Source: Cristatella mucedo
Lineage: Eukaryota > Bryozoa > Phylactolaemata > Cristatellidae
DNA length: 64,000 bases
Direction: 5' to 3'
NCBI GenBank assembly: GCA_009760855.2
Contig: WPIO01000129.1
Location: 62,001 to 126,000 of the forward strand
In this document: piece after piece, positions 33,645 to 44,264 of the stretch
Layout of the letters: every line of letters starts with the position of its first letter
Numbering within the stretch: the stretch's first letter is position 1
Made by a program: the position numbers and the translations under genes
The notes under the pieces: generated by a model
Seen by the model: only the letters and a program-made list of their open reading frames with translations
Databases searched by the model: none
Told to the model about the DNA's origin: nothing

Positions 33645-34260
33645 ACATGTGAATGTATAGGAGAGTTAGGAGAGCAGCTGAGGCTGTGAGCATCATTGTA
33701 CTTGTACTCCTGGGCGGCAGGGGATGTGCCATTGTCAGCAGCTGGATAGTAGATGTCGTGGCCTTAGAATTGCTTAAGTTACTTCCACCATCTAGGACCT
33801 GCGAAGCAAAAGCTTTTGTCGAACATGGTTTTCAAGTGGAGGAATAGAACAGCTAATGCATCTTCCGTACTTGCAGTTATGGTTTAAGGAAGATGAAAAA
33901 GAAGAGTTATTTCGGCTAGATATGAAGGAGCAAAGTGGGGCAGCATCCTATTTTTTGGTAGGCTAGCTGCAAGGCTTTCCAATAACCTTGCTGCTGCAGG
34001 ACCAGATCATTAGTTAAATTATTTACAAGACACCTTGTAAGACTGTGCCTACTCTTAAATATGGATCGAGCATGATGGCTAGCTGTGCAGCTATATTCCT
34101 AACCTAGCTTAAAAACTTTAGGCAGCTGTCGAGGATGACACCTAAATTCCAAGCACACGGTGAAGGTTGCACAATCACGTTACCTTGTATTTAATTATAG
34201 ACCTAGCATATGCTTCAAGCGATTCAAATGAAATGCACGATGACCTTCAGTATTCGCACT
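33645..34260 (-). mobile_element. LINE-B fragment, reverse orientation
   Basis: The minus strand carries LINE-B blocks in order. The segment near 34190-34110 has a NLGVILDSCLKF-type stretch and 34100-34030 resembles the AIMLDPYL part; the C-terminal region lies at 33840-33650. Heavily broken. Confidence 0.6.
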
Positions 34261-34519
34261 CACCTGTCGCTGTACATTCGTAACTGATCTTTGTGCATGC
34301 TTTTTCATGCTTGTGCTTGCATGGCGTGTAAATTTGTTGTCTCATATTTGCCACACTCTCTGGATATCATGAGCTCAAATATGTCTACAATGTCGGCAGG
34401 AGTCGATTTACAGAGTTCTACCACAGTGGACAGATACGAATTTATATTGTTTAGCAGGGGCAAAGTAAATATTTTCGCTGGGATAGCTGCTAAGTCAATA
34501 GTCTTAAATATTAATTGCT

Positions 34520-35350
34520 TGACAAATAATATTAGTACTAAAAATAGTGATAGTAGGGCATTTGTGGAGCACCTTAAGGTAACTCAATCTTTTTCTAGGC
34601 ACTTTACATTTGCGGTAAAAGAAGCACGATCGAATGGTTATCGGTTAAATGCTCAAAGACAACAACCAACTCGGTTATTGACAGTATGCACAGCAGAAGA
34701 ACTCACATGCATATAAAGGGCGAATCACGTGGACCTACTAAATGCTGTGAAATATAGGTTCGTTTTAGTTTCTTTTCAAGTGTAGTAAAGTCAGGGTATG
34801 CTTGACACAAGTCGGAAGTGATTTCCCTACTTTGGGAGTATACTAACTAAAAGCATGGTCTCCAATGGATTTAGTGTTCATACGAGGTATTGGTTAATAG
34901 AAGATTCCAAACAGCTGCTAGGGCGATGCTTAGGCAGGTGGTTTTCGTTGATCTAATACGTAGGCTGGAGCCAAAGAATGTAGAGACGTGCTACTGATTC
35001 AGAGAACCATAAAGTCGATGCATAACTTGACTGGTAGCCAGTGGAGGTCAGTGAGAAGCGGTAACTGAGATGCTCACGATAGACGAGTCTAGCTGCAGAA
35101 TATTGCAGTAACTGCAAGAGCCTGATTTTACAGGCAGGAATAACAGCAAGCAGTGAGTTATTTAAGTCCAGGTCCTTAGGTGAAAGTAGGCAGATTTGAT
35201 AGTGGAGTTTGTGTGGTCGTCTGATAAAATTTCACTTTGAAACATGACACCCAAATTTGGTGAAGATTTAACAGGAGATATGATGGTAGAGTCAATTGTG
35301 AGCGTTGACCTTTCCCAATTCTTCATCACATATGATATTTCCGTAACTAG
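34520..35350 (-). mobile_element. LINE-A copy, reverse orientation
   Basis: The tail and hairpin lie at the left (34530-34625, ending AGGCACTTTACATTTGC). The post-RT domain lies around 34700-35160, and at 35160-35350 the minus strand reads the SDDHTNSTIKSAYFHLR and NLGVMFQSEI segments also present in the 37.9-39.2 kb copy. 5'-truncated and broken. Confidence 0.75.
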
Positions 35351-35524
35351 TAAGTTGGTTTTATTATCTTTTCATTTAAGAAAATGTGCTGCTGTCCGTG
35401 GGTGGGTGTCACCAATACGTTAAGCCTACGAGCCAATATAATTCGACATGCTGGGGGGCTGGGATAAGTCAAAGCAATGGTACAACTAAGTGTAGCTACC
35501 TAAAAGCTGTAGAAAGATTCTGCC

Positions 35525-35640
35525 TCGTAATAATAATAATAATAATAACAATAATGATGCACTTTTAAAGCGCCCTCGGAGAACTTAAGCTCTCTCTAGG
35601 CGCTTTACATTTGGCAATCACATCGGCAAGAGAGAGACAT
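35525..35640 (-). mobile_element. LINE-A 3' tail, reverse orientation
   Basis: (TAA)n, then the hairpin AAAGCGCCCTC...CTAGGCGCTTTACATTTG: a very well-preserved LINE-A 3' end of under 120 bp. It runs straight into a GAGACGGA minisatellite. Confidence 0.8.
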
Positions 35641-35885
35641 AGTGACAGAGTGACAGAGAGACAGATTGACTGAGAGACAGAGACGGAGAGACGGAGAGAC
35701 AGTAAGACAGAAGACAGGGAGACGGAGAGACGGAGAGACGGAGAGACGGAGAGACGGAGAGACGGAGAGACGGAGAGACGGAGAGACGGAGAGACGGAGA
35801 GTCGGAGAGACGGAGAGACAGAGAGACCGAGAGACAGAGAGACAGTGAGACAGGGAGACAGGGAGACAGGGAGACAGGGAGAGGG
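35638..35885. repeat. Minisatellite, 8-bp unit GAGACGGA
   Basis: About 250 bp of 8-bp units. GAGACGGA dominates at 35720-35830, with variants GAGACAGA and GGGAGACA toward the edges. Open frames across it on both strands are artefacts of the repeat. Confidence 0.95.
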
Positions 35886-35984
35886 AGTTATACCGTAAAA
35901 TGAACTGGACCAAGCACACAGTCCTGTTTAAGCCAACATTTTACAGATTCCACAGATCATTTGTGTCCAATCGAACAATACTTG

Positions 35985-36510
35985 CAAATAATAATACGAT
36001 TACATTTCCTATAGTGTTCTCAGAGAACTCAAGCTCTTTCTGGGCATTTTATATTTGCTGCGGGGAAAGCACGATCGTATGTTTAGTGGGAGCACACTTA
36101 ATAATCAGCAAGGATAACGTGGTTAGGGGTGAGCATGGAAGTATTATTAGTATCAGTGTGCACAGTGTCAGCAAGCATAAGCACATATATTACGAATGCC
36201 AGGGACCCACTACATACTGTGATAAATAAATGGGTTGATTTTTTTCTCGTTGACAAACTAGGAGATGTCGAGACTCAGTTCTAAAGTGAACTCCTGGCTT
36301 TGGGAGCATAACAACTGAAGGCCCGGTCTCCAAAGGGTTCGAGATTTGTAGGACGTATACCTATACAATTAGATTCTAAAGAGCGGGTGTTGCGATGCTT
36401 ACTCTGTGGGAGTAGATCTGATAGGTAAGCCGGAGCCAAATAATGAAGGACTTGAAAGTAAGTGACACAACCATGCTGGAGCCTCCCTCTGAAATATGAC
36501 CTGAAAATTT
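35985..36510 (-). mobile_element. LINE-A copy, reverse orientation
   Basis: The tail/hairpin region is at 36010-36070 (CTTTCTGGGCATTTTATATTTGC). The minus frame 36281-36523 carries LAPAYLSDLLPQSKHRNT, FGDRAFSCYAPKA and related LINE-A blocks. Confidence 0.75.
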
Positions 36511-37850
36511 CGATATATTTCAAAATCGAAGTTTTCTCTAAACGTGTAGACGGAATGAGATAACCGTTGGCTCAGATGCAAAGAAAATATTTACAAATTA
36601 AAGTAATTTTACTTATCTTCTGTGCACATTTTATCCAGTGCCAGACCCGTTTTGTGAGTTGAGTAGTGCGAGTGAGCCAAAAGAGAAAGCGAGTCAGTCA
36701 GTGCAAGTAATTGGTCACCGAAGTGGTCATTCGAGATTTCGAAAGGAATAATAGAATGACCTGAAAAAGTAGTAATTATTCTGCAGAATTAGTAACGAAA
36801 TCATACAAATTTATCAGAATGATGAAGTGATGGCATTGTTGATTAATGCCACAATTGACAAATCTCAATTGACGCCCTCTCATAAAGGAATACTAATGAT
36901 AACTTTGAGGACACTGCAAACGTTATTACTTTGATGGAAGAAAGTGAGACTATGGCCAAACACCGACCAGTTTTGATTGACCTTGGGGTATAAGAGATAC
37001 AAAAGCCTATGTTGGTGTCACCTTTCACAGTTGGACACTTGCACAAGCTCAGCTAGATCTCGCTAGAAAGAAACGAGTCAATTTTGTCGCATGATTTCAC
37101 GTCAAATACCGTTTGATATTTCTAGCACAAAGAGTAGGGATTCTAAAAGCAAGCTCTTGAAGAGGTCATGGTCAATAATGTGAGCTCAACGTCTAAAAAG
37201 TCACAGGGATTAACTGAAAAGAGTGGAGTGTAGCAGCTGAGCCTAAACGAGTGGTGATGTGACAGCCAGATAAATCTCTGGAAACACGAAAAACACTGAA
37301 CACAAGCGCCTGCATAGCTCACACATCGCAACTGGGTTTCTTAGGAGCTACACATACCTAAAGAACCCACGAGTTTGTGGTCCCAGCCAGAAATACGTTT
37401 GAGTGACTTTAACCTAATGATAGGACAGTTTAAAGTGCACAGATATGAATTCGCTCCATTATGCACATGTGTTCTCATGCAATGCACTGCAATCGGCTGC
37501 CGGGCAGACAGGATCAAACCTCGTAGTAATGTTACTGTTCACAATTAAAGTCTAAGCAGCCTCATTTGCTACACTTTTTATCCGGTGTTCTACTGACTAA
37601 ATGATATGCATTTGAAATAAACTTCCTAGGTAAGGATTTCAGAAGGCTTTTTAGGTTTGCAAAGACCTGTACTTTCCAACTTATTGAAGATTGTCATGTA
37701 GTTTTATTAGCATCGACCAGATGCCGTTGGCAATTTTTAAAAAAATTATGAGATTAAAATGATACTATATAAATTGAGAGCACATACAGCAATCCTATAA
37801 CCTTATCTATATTTGGAGCTTCACCTCAAAGATTGGGTTTTTGATGGTTA
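36511..37850. other. No recognisable gene
   Basis: No gene or element recognised. Short minus frames at 36843-37046 and 37143-37331 lack recognisable domains. Confidence 0.45.
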
Positions 37851-37851
37851 C

Positions 37852-37867
37852 ATAGGCCAATCACCTT
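37852..37867. repeat. LINE-A target-site duplication, left copy
   Basis: ATAGGCCAATCACCTT, identical over all 16 bp to 39211-39226. Confidence 0.9.
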
Positions 37868-38960
37868 GAATTTGATGGGGCTCTTCTAGAGCGCCTCTCA
37901 TCTCGCCTGGGCATCACTGGCACTGCTCAGCAATGGTTCAAGTCCTATCTCAGTGGGAGAATCCAGAGAATTAACGTGAACGGACAAAGATCATCTAAGG
38001 TACATCTGAAATATGGGGTACCTCAGGGCTCTCTGCTAGGTCCGGTTCTTTCACGGTTGATGCTCTCCCTCTTGCTGATGCGATACCCGAGCACAATCTA
38101 GCCTTTCACTTCTATTGGGATGACAGTCGGTTGTACCCTTGCATTGATCCCTTCCAGCCATCAAGCACCTCGAATTCTCTCAACTCACTTGCTGCATGTA
38201 TTAATGACATCCACACATGGCTAGCAGCAAATTTACTAATACTAAACGATGATTAAACTACCTTACTAGTTGTGGGCAAACCCAACGCGATTCACAAAAT
38301 GGAAAGGCAGACGGTCAAAATTGGCCCTGTCAGAATATCACTTGTTGACTCAGCTCGAAATATAGATGTCATATTCCACAGTGACCTCCCGTAAGATGAC
38401 CGTATCAGCTCCCAAGTTGAATCTGCCTATTTTCAGCTCTGTAACATTGCTAAAATTCAGGCTTGTTTAGATGAGGATACCACATCTAAGTTGGTCCATG
38501 CATTCGTGACATCACGCCTTGACTTCTGCAACTCACTGCTTACCGGCCTACCAGCATGTGCGACCAGGCGATTGCAGCTGGTGCAAAACTCTGCAGCTAG
38601 GCTTGTCTTTCGTGAGCGTCGCAGTTGCCACATTAGTCCACTTCTCGCCGACCTGCACTGGCTACCAGTCAAATGAACGGATTAACTTCAAGGTTTTTGT
38701 CGCTCACTTTTAGGTCACTTTATTTTTTGGTTCCAGCCTACCTCTCAGATATACTCCTCCATCAGGCCAAGCATCGTACCACCAGCTTTCTGAATCCCAC
38801 AGCCTACAAATACCTCGTACAAACCTCAATTTTTTTGTGATCATGCATCTAGTTCGTCTGCTCCCAAAGCCCGGAACTTCCTCCTGACCTGCGTCAGAAC
38901 ATCCCTTGACATGACCACATTTTAAAAGAACTTAAAAAAAACACTTAATTAAGACAGCTT
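37868..38960 (+). pseudogene. LINE-A reverse transcriptase, partial and broken
   Basis: The product of a non-LTR retrotransposon ORF2. The first readable piece has the RT segment LGITGTAQQWFKSYLSGRIQ, then GVPQGSLLGPVL (RT motif 4; about 38014-38045). After a frame change comes FYWDDSRLY (38110-38136), where the catalytic Asp pair is present but the residue before it is Trp. INDIHTWLAANLLILN follows. Then come the connection region and the open frame 38491-38676 with FVTSRLDFCNSLLTGLP and LVQNSAARLVFRER. At least four breaks; the endonuclease and N-terminal part are absent because of 5' truncation. Confidence 0.85.
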
Positions 38961-39210
38961 TTAGTGAGCCCCTGTGATTCGCCCTTCGTGTGCTTAAGCG
39001 TGCTGACACTGTGCATGCTTCCACTAACTACATTTGAATGCTGACCCTGTGCATGTCACCCCTAACCATGTTATTCATTTGTTAGTTTATCAATAATGTA
39101 ATTACTCACAACTCAATTGTATTTCTATGTGCAGCAAATGTCGAGCACCTAGAGAGAAATTGAGTTCTCTGAGGGTGCTTTATAAAGTGCATTATTATTA
39201 ACATCATAAT
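37868..39210 (+). mobile_element. LINE-A copy with perfect 16-bp target duplication
   Basis: A 1343-bp 5'-truncated insertion whose both ends are fixed by a perfect 16-bp direct repeat. It runs from the middle of the RT domain to the 3' UTR, the hairpin (GAGCACCTAGAGAGAAATTGAG...GAGGGTGCT, 39145-39180) and an (ATT)n tail. Target-primed reverse transcription of a non-LTR retrotransposon produces this structure. The unbroken duplication makes it the youngest-looking insertion in the window, although its ORF has a few breaks. Confidence 0.92.
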
Positions 39211-39226
39211 ATAGGCCAATCACCTT
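39211..39226. repeat. LINE-A target-site duplication, right copy
   Basis: ATAGGCCAATCACCTT, partner of 37852-37867. Confidence 0.9.
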
Positions 39227-39915
39227 AACTACTGGATCCAGCCAGCACAGCCTATGCCGTGCCTTGTAGATACTGAATGCAGCTACTTGTCTAGATGCCA
39301 TGCTATGTCCATAGAAAGCAGAGACAATAAATTGTTAAACTTATGCCTACCAAATGCTGTGGCTATCGATCTTGCAGTCAAACGCCTCCCGACAAAATAG
39401 CAAAGGTCCAAGTCCAGGGCAGTGAGCTCTCACTTCACGAAGAAATATTGTTTTTTGGTTTTTCGGCAGCTGGCAATCTTGTATTGACATTAAAGCACAT
39501 TTTTTCTTTTTGTATGCCACATTTGCCACAAATTAGCCCACTATGGGTTGCTAGCTGTTCTAGTTTAGGATCCGTATGCATTAAATATTTTCCGCAATCA
39601 GCCTAATACTTTAAGCTTTCAATTTAATATTTTTGCATACAGTCTTACTATTACTTTGGGATAAATGAGTGTCAATATGTTATTTTTGCAAATGACTACC
39701 AAAGCTCTTATGCCCAAAACAACAAGCAACACGATTGCTTGGAATTAGCCATTCCTGACGTGGCATATTTTGCGTTTTTATTTTCCTGCCTGTCTACTAC
39801 TCATTATCTAGAACTTACGAGATCAAGGTTTAAAAACTGGATTGAATTTAAAAGAAACGCATGCATACAAGTTTGTTTTTCTGCTTACTCTACGTCGTTC
39901 AACAATGATCTAAGC
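39227..39915. other. No recognisable gene
   Basis: No element recognised between the LINE-A copy and hAT-2. The 87-codon frame at 39343-39606 has no family resemblance. Confidence 0.4.
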
Positions 39916-40428
39916 CAGAGGTGTCCAACTCGTGGCCCGCGGGACACAACCCGGCCCGCCGAGGTCTTCTATGCGGCCCACAACGTCATCCCAAAAAATA
40001 TTTGTCACTCCATGTTTTTCATTATTTTTAATCATTACAATCGGCGATGTAAGGCACTGTGATGTACTCCAAGCTCTCAAGAAGCGTGAAGATGTCCGAA
40101 TGGCTGTTTTCCCGTGAAGCTAAAAGAATTGATTTATTTGGCTAGCCTTCATGTGATCATTTTGGCGCGAAGAGGTGATATATGTAAGCTACAGCAGCGC
40201 CATTACGATCACATTTATAGCGCTCCCGCAAGCGAAATTAACTGTTTCACACTGTAGATAGAAAAAGAAGCCGTTTCTCCGCTGCTGCTGCACGAACTGG
40301 AATTAGTCATGTAGGTTTTTCAAAAAACGCGTATTGCTCAACTTACTTACTAATACTAAGATATTGCTGTGATGAAATATAAAGTAATCAATTCGTAACT
40401 CACCTGTATTTTTGATTCACTGAGAAAA

Positions 40429-42285
40429 ATGGCGGCGAATGTGAATACTAGCAAAAAACAAAAGATTGATGCAGAAGGAAGACTTTTCAAACCATCTTGT
40501 ACTGAAGGCTATTTTGTAATGGAACGCTTTGGTAGGATAATATGCCTATTTTGCCAAGAAACATTTACCGATGCAAAGGAGTACAATGTGATGCGACATT
40601 TTTCTACAAAGCATGGCGACAGGTACAACAGCCTGACTGGTCAACTTCAAATTGATCGCGTGAACTCGTTGAAACAGAGCGTCATCGGAAAGGAGTCATT
40701 ATTTACAGCAGTCAGCATCAAGTCTGAGGTTTCTACCAAAGTAAGTTTTTTAATAGCTGAAGCTATAGCTAAGCGGGGGAAAGCATTTTCCGATGGTGAA
40801 TTTGTAAAGGAATGCCCCAGGCTGTTTATGGGTATGGTCTGTCCAGAAAAGAAGTCAGAAGTAGAGAAAGACAGTCTTTCTCATCAAACGGTTGCGAGAA
40901 AAGTTGACGAGCTCGCATCCGACATAGATGAAAGTCTCACTAAAAGACTTGCTGAATGCGAAATTTATTCTCTTGAGCTCGACAAAATCACGGGAAATAG
41001 CCATACTGCTCAACTGTCAGTGTTTGTACGCGGAGTAACAGGAACGTTTTTCATTATCGAAGAACTGTTGGCTATATGTTCGATAAAAGGTACTTAAACG
41101 GTGAGGGATATTTTGGATCAGGTCAAGAGGGTGCTAAAAAAATTGTAAACTTCCTGAAACTAAATTGATTGGTCTAACCACAGAACCACAGACGGAGCCC
41201 CTTCAATGACAGGTAGACACAATGGATTTGTATCTTTAATGGTAAAATTAGTTCCTCGCAAAATTGTCAGTCATCACTGCATCCTCCACCAAGAACAGCT
41301 ATGTGCAAAGGTCTTGAGCATGCAAAATTTAATGAACAATGTAGTTTCAACAATCAATGTGATAAGGTCTCGTGTGCTAAACCACAGACAATTTAAGGCT
41401 TTCCTTGAAGAGTTGGGATCAGATCATTGTGATGTTATTTATTTCTGCCAAGTCAGTTGGCTTAGTAGGGCAAACACGTTAGCCCAGTTTTGGTCACTTC
41501 GGGACAAAATAAAAACATTATGACATATATATATATTTATATATTTATATATTTATTTATGACACATATTTGTGACAGAAAAGAGAAAAGATGCTGGCTT
41601 CCTTGATGACCAGCAGTGGTTGAATGACTTGGCTTTTTTGGTGGTCGTGACCAAACATCTTGCAGATCTTAATGTCAAACTCCAAGGTAAGGATCAATTG
41701 GTCCATAAAATTTATAAGTGTATTGTCGCGTTTGTGTAAAAGCTGAAACTTTTCCGGAAACATCTAGATAAGAAGAAACTGTTACATTTCATGACACTAG
41801 CAACAACATCGCCTGAAACGCTGGCTCATATGACTTACTCCACTTTTGTTAGCAAACGTGTTGATGAATTCGAAGAGGCGTTTCAGGATTTCCAACAACA
41901 TGCGGATGACATGAACATGATTAGTAATCCATTTATTATCGACCCTCTGATGCACTTGATGAATTTCAACTCGAACTAATCGACATTGATAATGACAGCA
42001 ATTTAAAAACAGCTTATGATCAGCATGACCTTGTTACCTTTTACAAGAAGTATGTTTCCTCAGTCTTTTTCTAACCAAGCCAAACATGCTCCCAGGTATA
42101 TTGCACTTTTTGGCAGCACATATTGCTGTGAGCAGCTTTTTTCCAGACTGAAAATCATGAAAACAAAGACTCGATCCCTTCTCACAGATGATCAATTATC
42201 AGGAATCCTTAGAATTGCCCCATCAACTGTTGCAGCAGATGTCGACTTTTTATGCAAACAGAAACAATGCCAAATATCTCAGTGA
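40429..42285 (+). pseudogene. hAT-2 transposase, broken in few places
   Basis: Best-preserved transposase of the family. The first 222 codons (40429-41097) are open and begin MAANVNTSKKQKIDAEG. Residues 39-62 form a BED/C2H2-like finger: C39, C42, H57, H62. The block YSLELDKITGNSHTAQLSVF holds the first expected acidic residue of the RNase H-like core. After breaks come HHCILHQEQLCAK and FCQVSWLSRANTL (to 41523), then an A+T insertion, and the helical region to 41979. Finally 42016-42285 carries the dimerisation domain (RYIALFGSTYCCEQLF, then TKTRSLLTDDQL). About four frame breaks or stops; not functional. Confidence 0.85.
41524..41572. repeat. A+T simple-repeat insertion in hAT-2 transposase
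   Basis: TATATATATATTTATATATT-type sequence of about 45 bp that is absent at the equivalent place in hAT-1 (about 27420). It is flanked by TATGACA on the left and TATGACACA on the right. Confidence 0.7.
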
Positions 42286-42697
42286 TGCCAGCAGTGCAGA
42301 AGACATTGAATACCTGTGGCATTTAATTAATCCGGACAATAATATTATGTGAGTCCTCGTCATGTAATTTTGTAAGTTTTATAGGTTTCTTCCTTCATGT
42401 TATTACAAAATCCAAAATTAAATGATTAGCCATAATATATATCAAATTATTTTCCAGGACACATGAACAAATTTTTATTATTTATAATTTTTAATTATAA
42501 TTGTGTTTAAAAATACTATTGTTTTTCGGTTTATTTATTAGGTATAATAGTAATAGTCATACAAAATTACGATCTTATTTTCTGATGCAGTCAACTACGC
42601 CAGTTTACATGTGGCACCCGGACCTTTTACATTTTTGAAATGTGGTCATACAAAGCAAAAAGGTTTGACACCGCCGTACTAGAATGAGTTGAGGCAG

Positions 42698-42741
42698 ACC
42701 ATCTAACTTCAAAATATGACCACCTAACTTCAAAATATGAA
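42698..42741. repeat. Short direct repeat, about 22 bp, two copies
   Basis: CTAACTTCAAAATATGA occurs twice in direct succession with the linker CCAC. It lies just outside the hAT-2 right end. Confidence 0.7.
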
Positions 42742-42849
42742 AATTATTACCTACCATGTAATTTCCAATAACATTTTAATTTAATTACTCCATTGAGCTT
42801 GCATTGCATTGGGTCAGTAAGAAACTCTTAAAACAGATCCCCTTGTCAA

Positions 42850-43515
42850 TAAAAATATTAATTGTATCTACGTTATAGCCCTGTCAGAGAGCCTAATTTA
42901 TTTCTACTAGCTTTACATTTGCTGCAATGGTAGCATGATCGAATATTGAGTGGTAGAAGCTCAATGACAAAAGCAAAGTATTTAAGAGGCGAAATGCATA
43001 AGTTCAGTGTGCAAGCATATTTAGTTGCAGACTGTACAGTGTTAGCTTGCATAAGCACATATAAGACGAATCACAGGGACCACTAACTGTTGTAATAAAT
43101 AGATGCGCTCTTGGTTTCATCTTAAATGTGCACAAGTGAGGAGATGTTACACAAGTCGGTAGTGAGTTCCAGGCTTTTGGAGCATATTCACTAGTGGAAT
43201 GTCGCCTCCAAACAATTTAACGTTTATCAGATGCATAGGTAAACGATTTCATTCCGAAAGAGCATGTCGTAAGATGCTTAGCCACGTGAGTGAGTAGATC
43301 TGATCAACAGGCCGGAGTCACAGAATGAAGGAAAGCTAAAAGTGAGTGATAGAACCGTGAAGTCAAAGCTCTGTGGTTGCTCTACTAGTAGCCAGTGCAG
43401 GTCGAAGAGAGGTGGCACGATGTTACAACTGCTAAGCTTTAGACAGACAGGACCGCAGTAGAGTTTTGCTGTGGCAGTAAATTCCTCATTGCACAGGGCC
43501 GTAGAACAGCAGGGA
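42850..43515 (-). mobile_element. LINE-A copy, reverse orientation, degraded
   Basis: The hairpin remnant lies at 42880-42940 (CTAGCTTTACATTTGCTGC), followed by LINE-A 3' UTR equivalents and degraded coding blocks. The minus-strand equivalent of CACTGGCTACCAGTC is near 43390. Confidence 0.65.
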
Positions 43516-44264
43516 GTGAGTTAAGAAATTCAATGAATGCGTCAACCGTTAAACCTTAAATGTTCCAGTTTGTTTCACAATCTAGGAAACTTCTAGTAAA
43601 AAACTGCCAACGGTCGTGAGAAAAAAAAAACTTCATGTCACAAGTTTAGTTAGAATTTTCCTAATATTGTTTTTAATTTGTATCCAGGCTGATTACTTGT
43701 AGGTGCATAGCTAATCTAAGCTAGCATTCTACAAGTAGCAGTACATGGCAGCAACAAAAAATGCCTATGGGTCATTATGCATTGTCACGGTTTATTGAGT
43801 AGAGAAGGTTTGCAAGAGCAGAACAGCTTCCAAAGCTTAACTGATTTGATAGTGGCTAAGTAGCCATCGGCAAAGCTCGAAGGCATTGGGTTACTATGTC
43901 TGTTGTAGCTCGGATCAGCGTAAGACCTCACATTGCGTACGAAAGTGTGTCGTCGAAGGAAATACTTGATAAGCTTATTCAGGCAGGGTACTAAGCTGTT
44001 TTGATAAATATAACGTTCAGCCTCAGCATTAGGAGTACAGCCTCATTTTCAGGACAGCGATGTAGACACTCCAAGCGAATAGCCTGTTTCCAACCTGAAC
44101 CAGCTAGGTCAGTGGCCTCTCCTTTTGAAAGTACACGAGCTAAAAGCTAACTAAAAGCAACTATTCCATGTAAGACCAGCAAGCAGTAGCAGCCAGCCTT
44201 TCACCTCACAGCATTAGTTCAAGGTTCAACCACTTCTGGTCATCGAGGGAACCAACATCTTTTC
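43516..44264. other. No recognisable gene
   Basis: No gene or element recognised between the LINE-A copy and hAT-3. Confidence 0.4.

Larger units (their letters stand above)
39916..42676 (+). mobile_element. hAT-2, near full-length hAT transposon
   Basis: The left end CAGAGGTGTCCAACTCG and a right end whose reverse complement begins CGGCGGTGTCAAACC give the same terminal type as hAT-1. The G+C-rich 5' leader and the 3' non-coding part (through GTTTACATGTGGC) align with hAT-1 at high identity. The flanking octamers (ATCTAAGC and TACTAGAA) do not match convincingly, so the target duplication is lost or the right end is off by a few bases. Confidence 0.85.

Noticed and set aside
35605-35919. 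Overlapping open frames on both strands across the minisatellite
   Set aside because: They arise from the 8-bp repeat, which lacks stops in several frames; low-complexity product.
39908-42684. An 8-bp target duplication for hAT-2
   Set aside because: ATCTAAGC and TACTAGAA agree at only 3 of 8 positions, which does not exceed chance.
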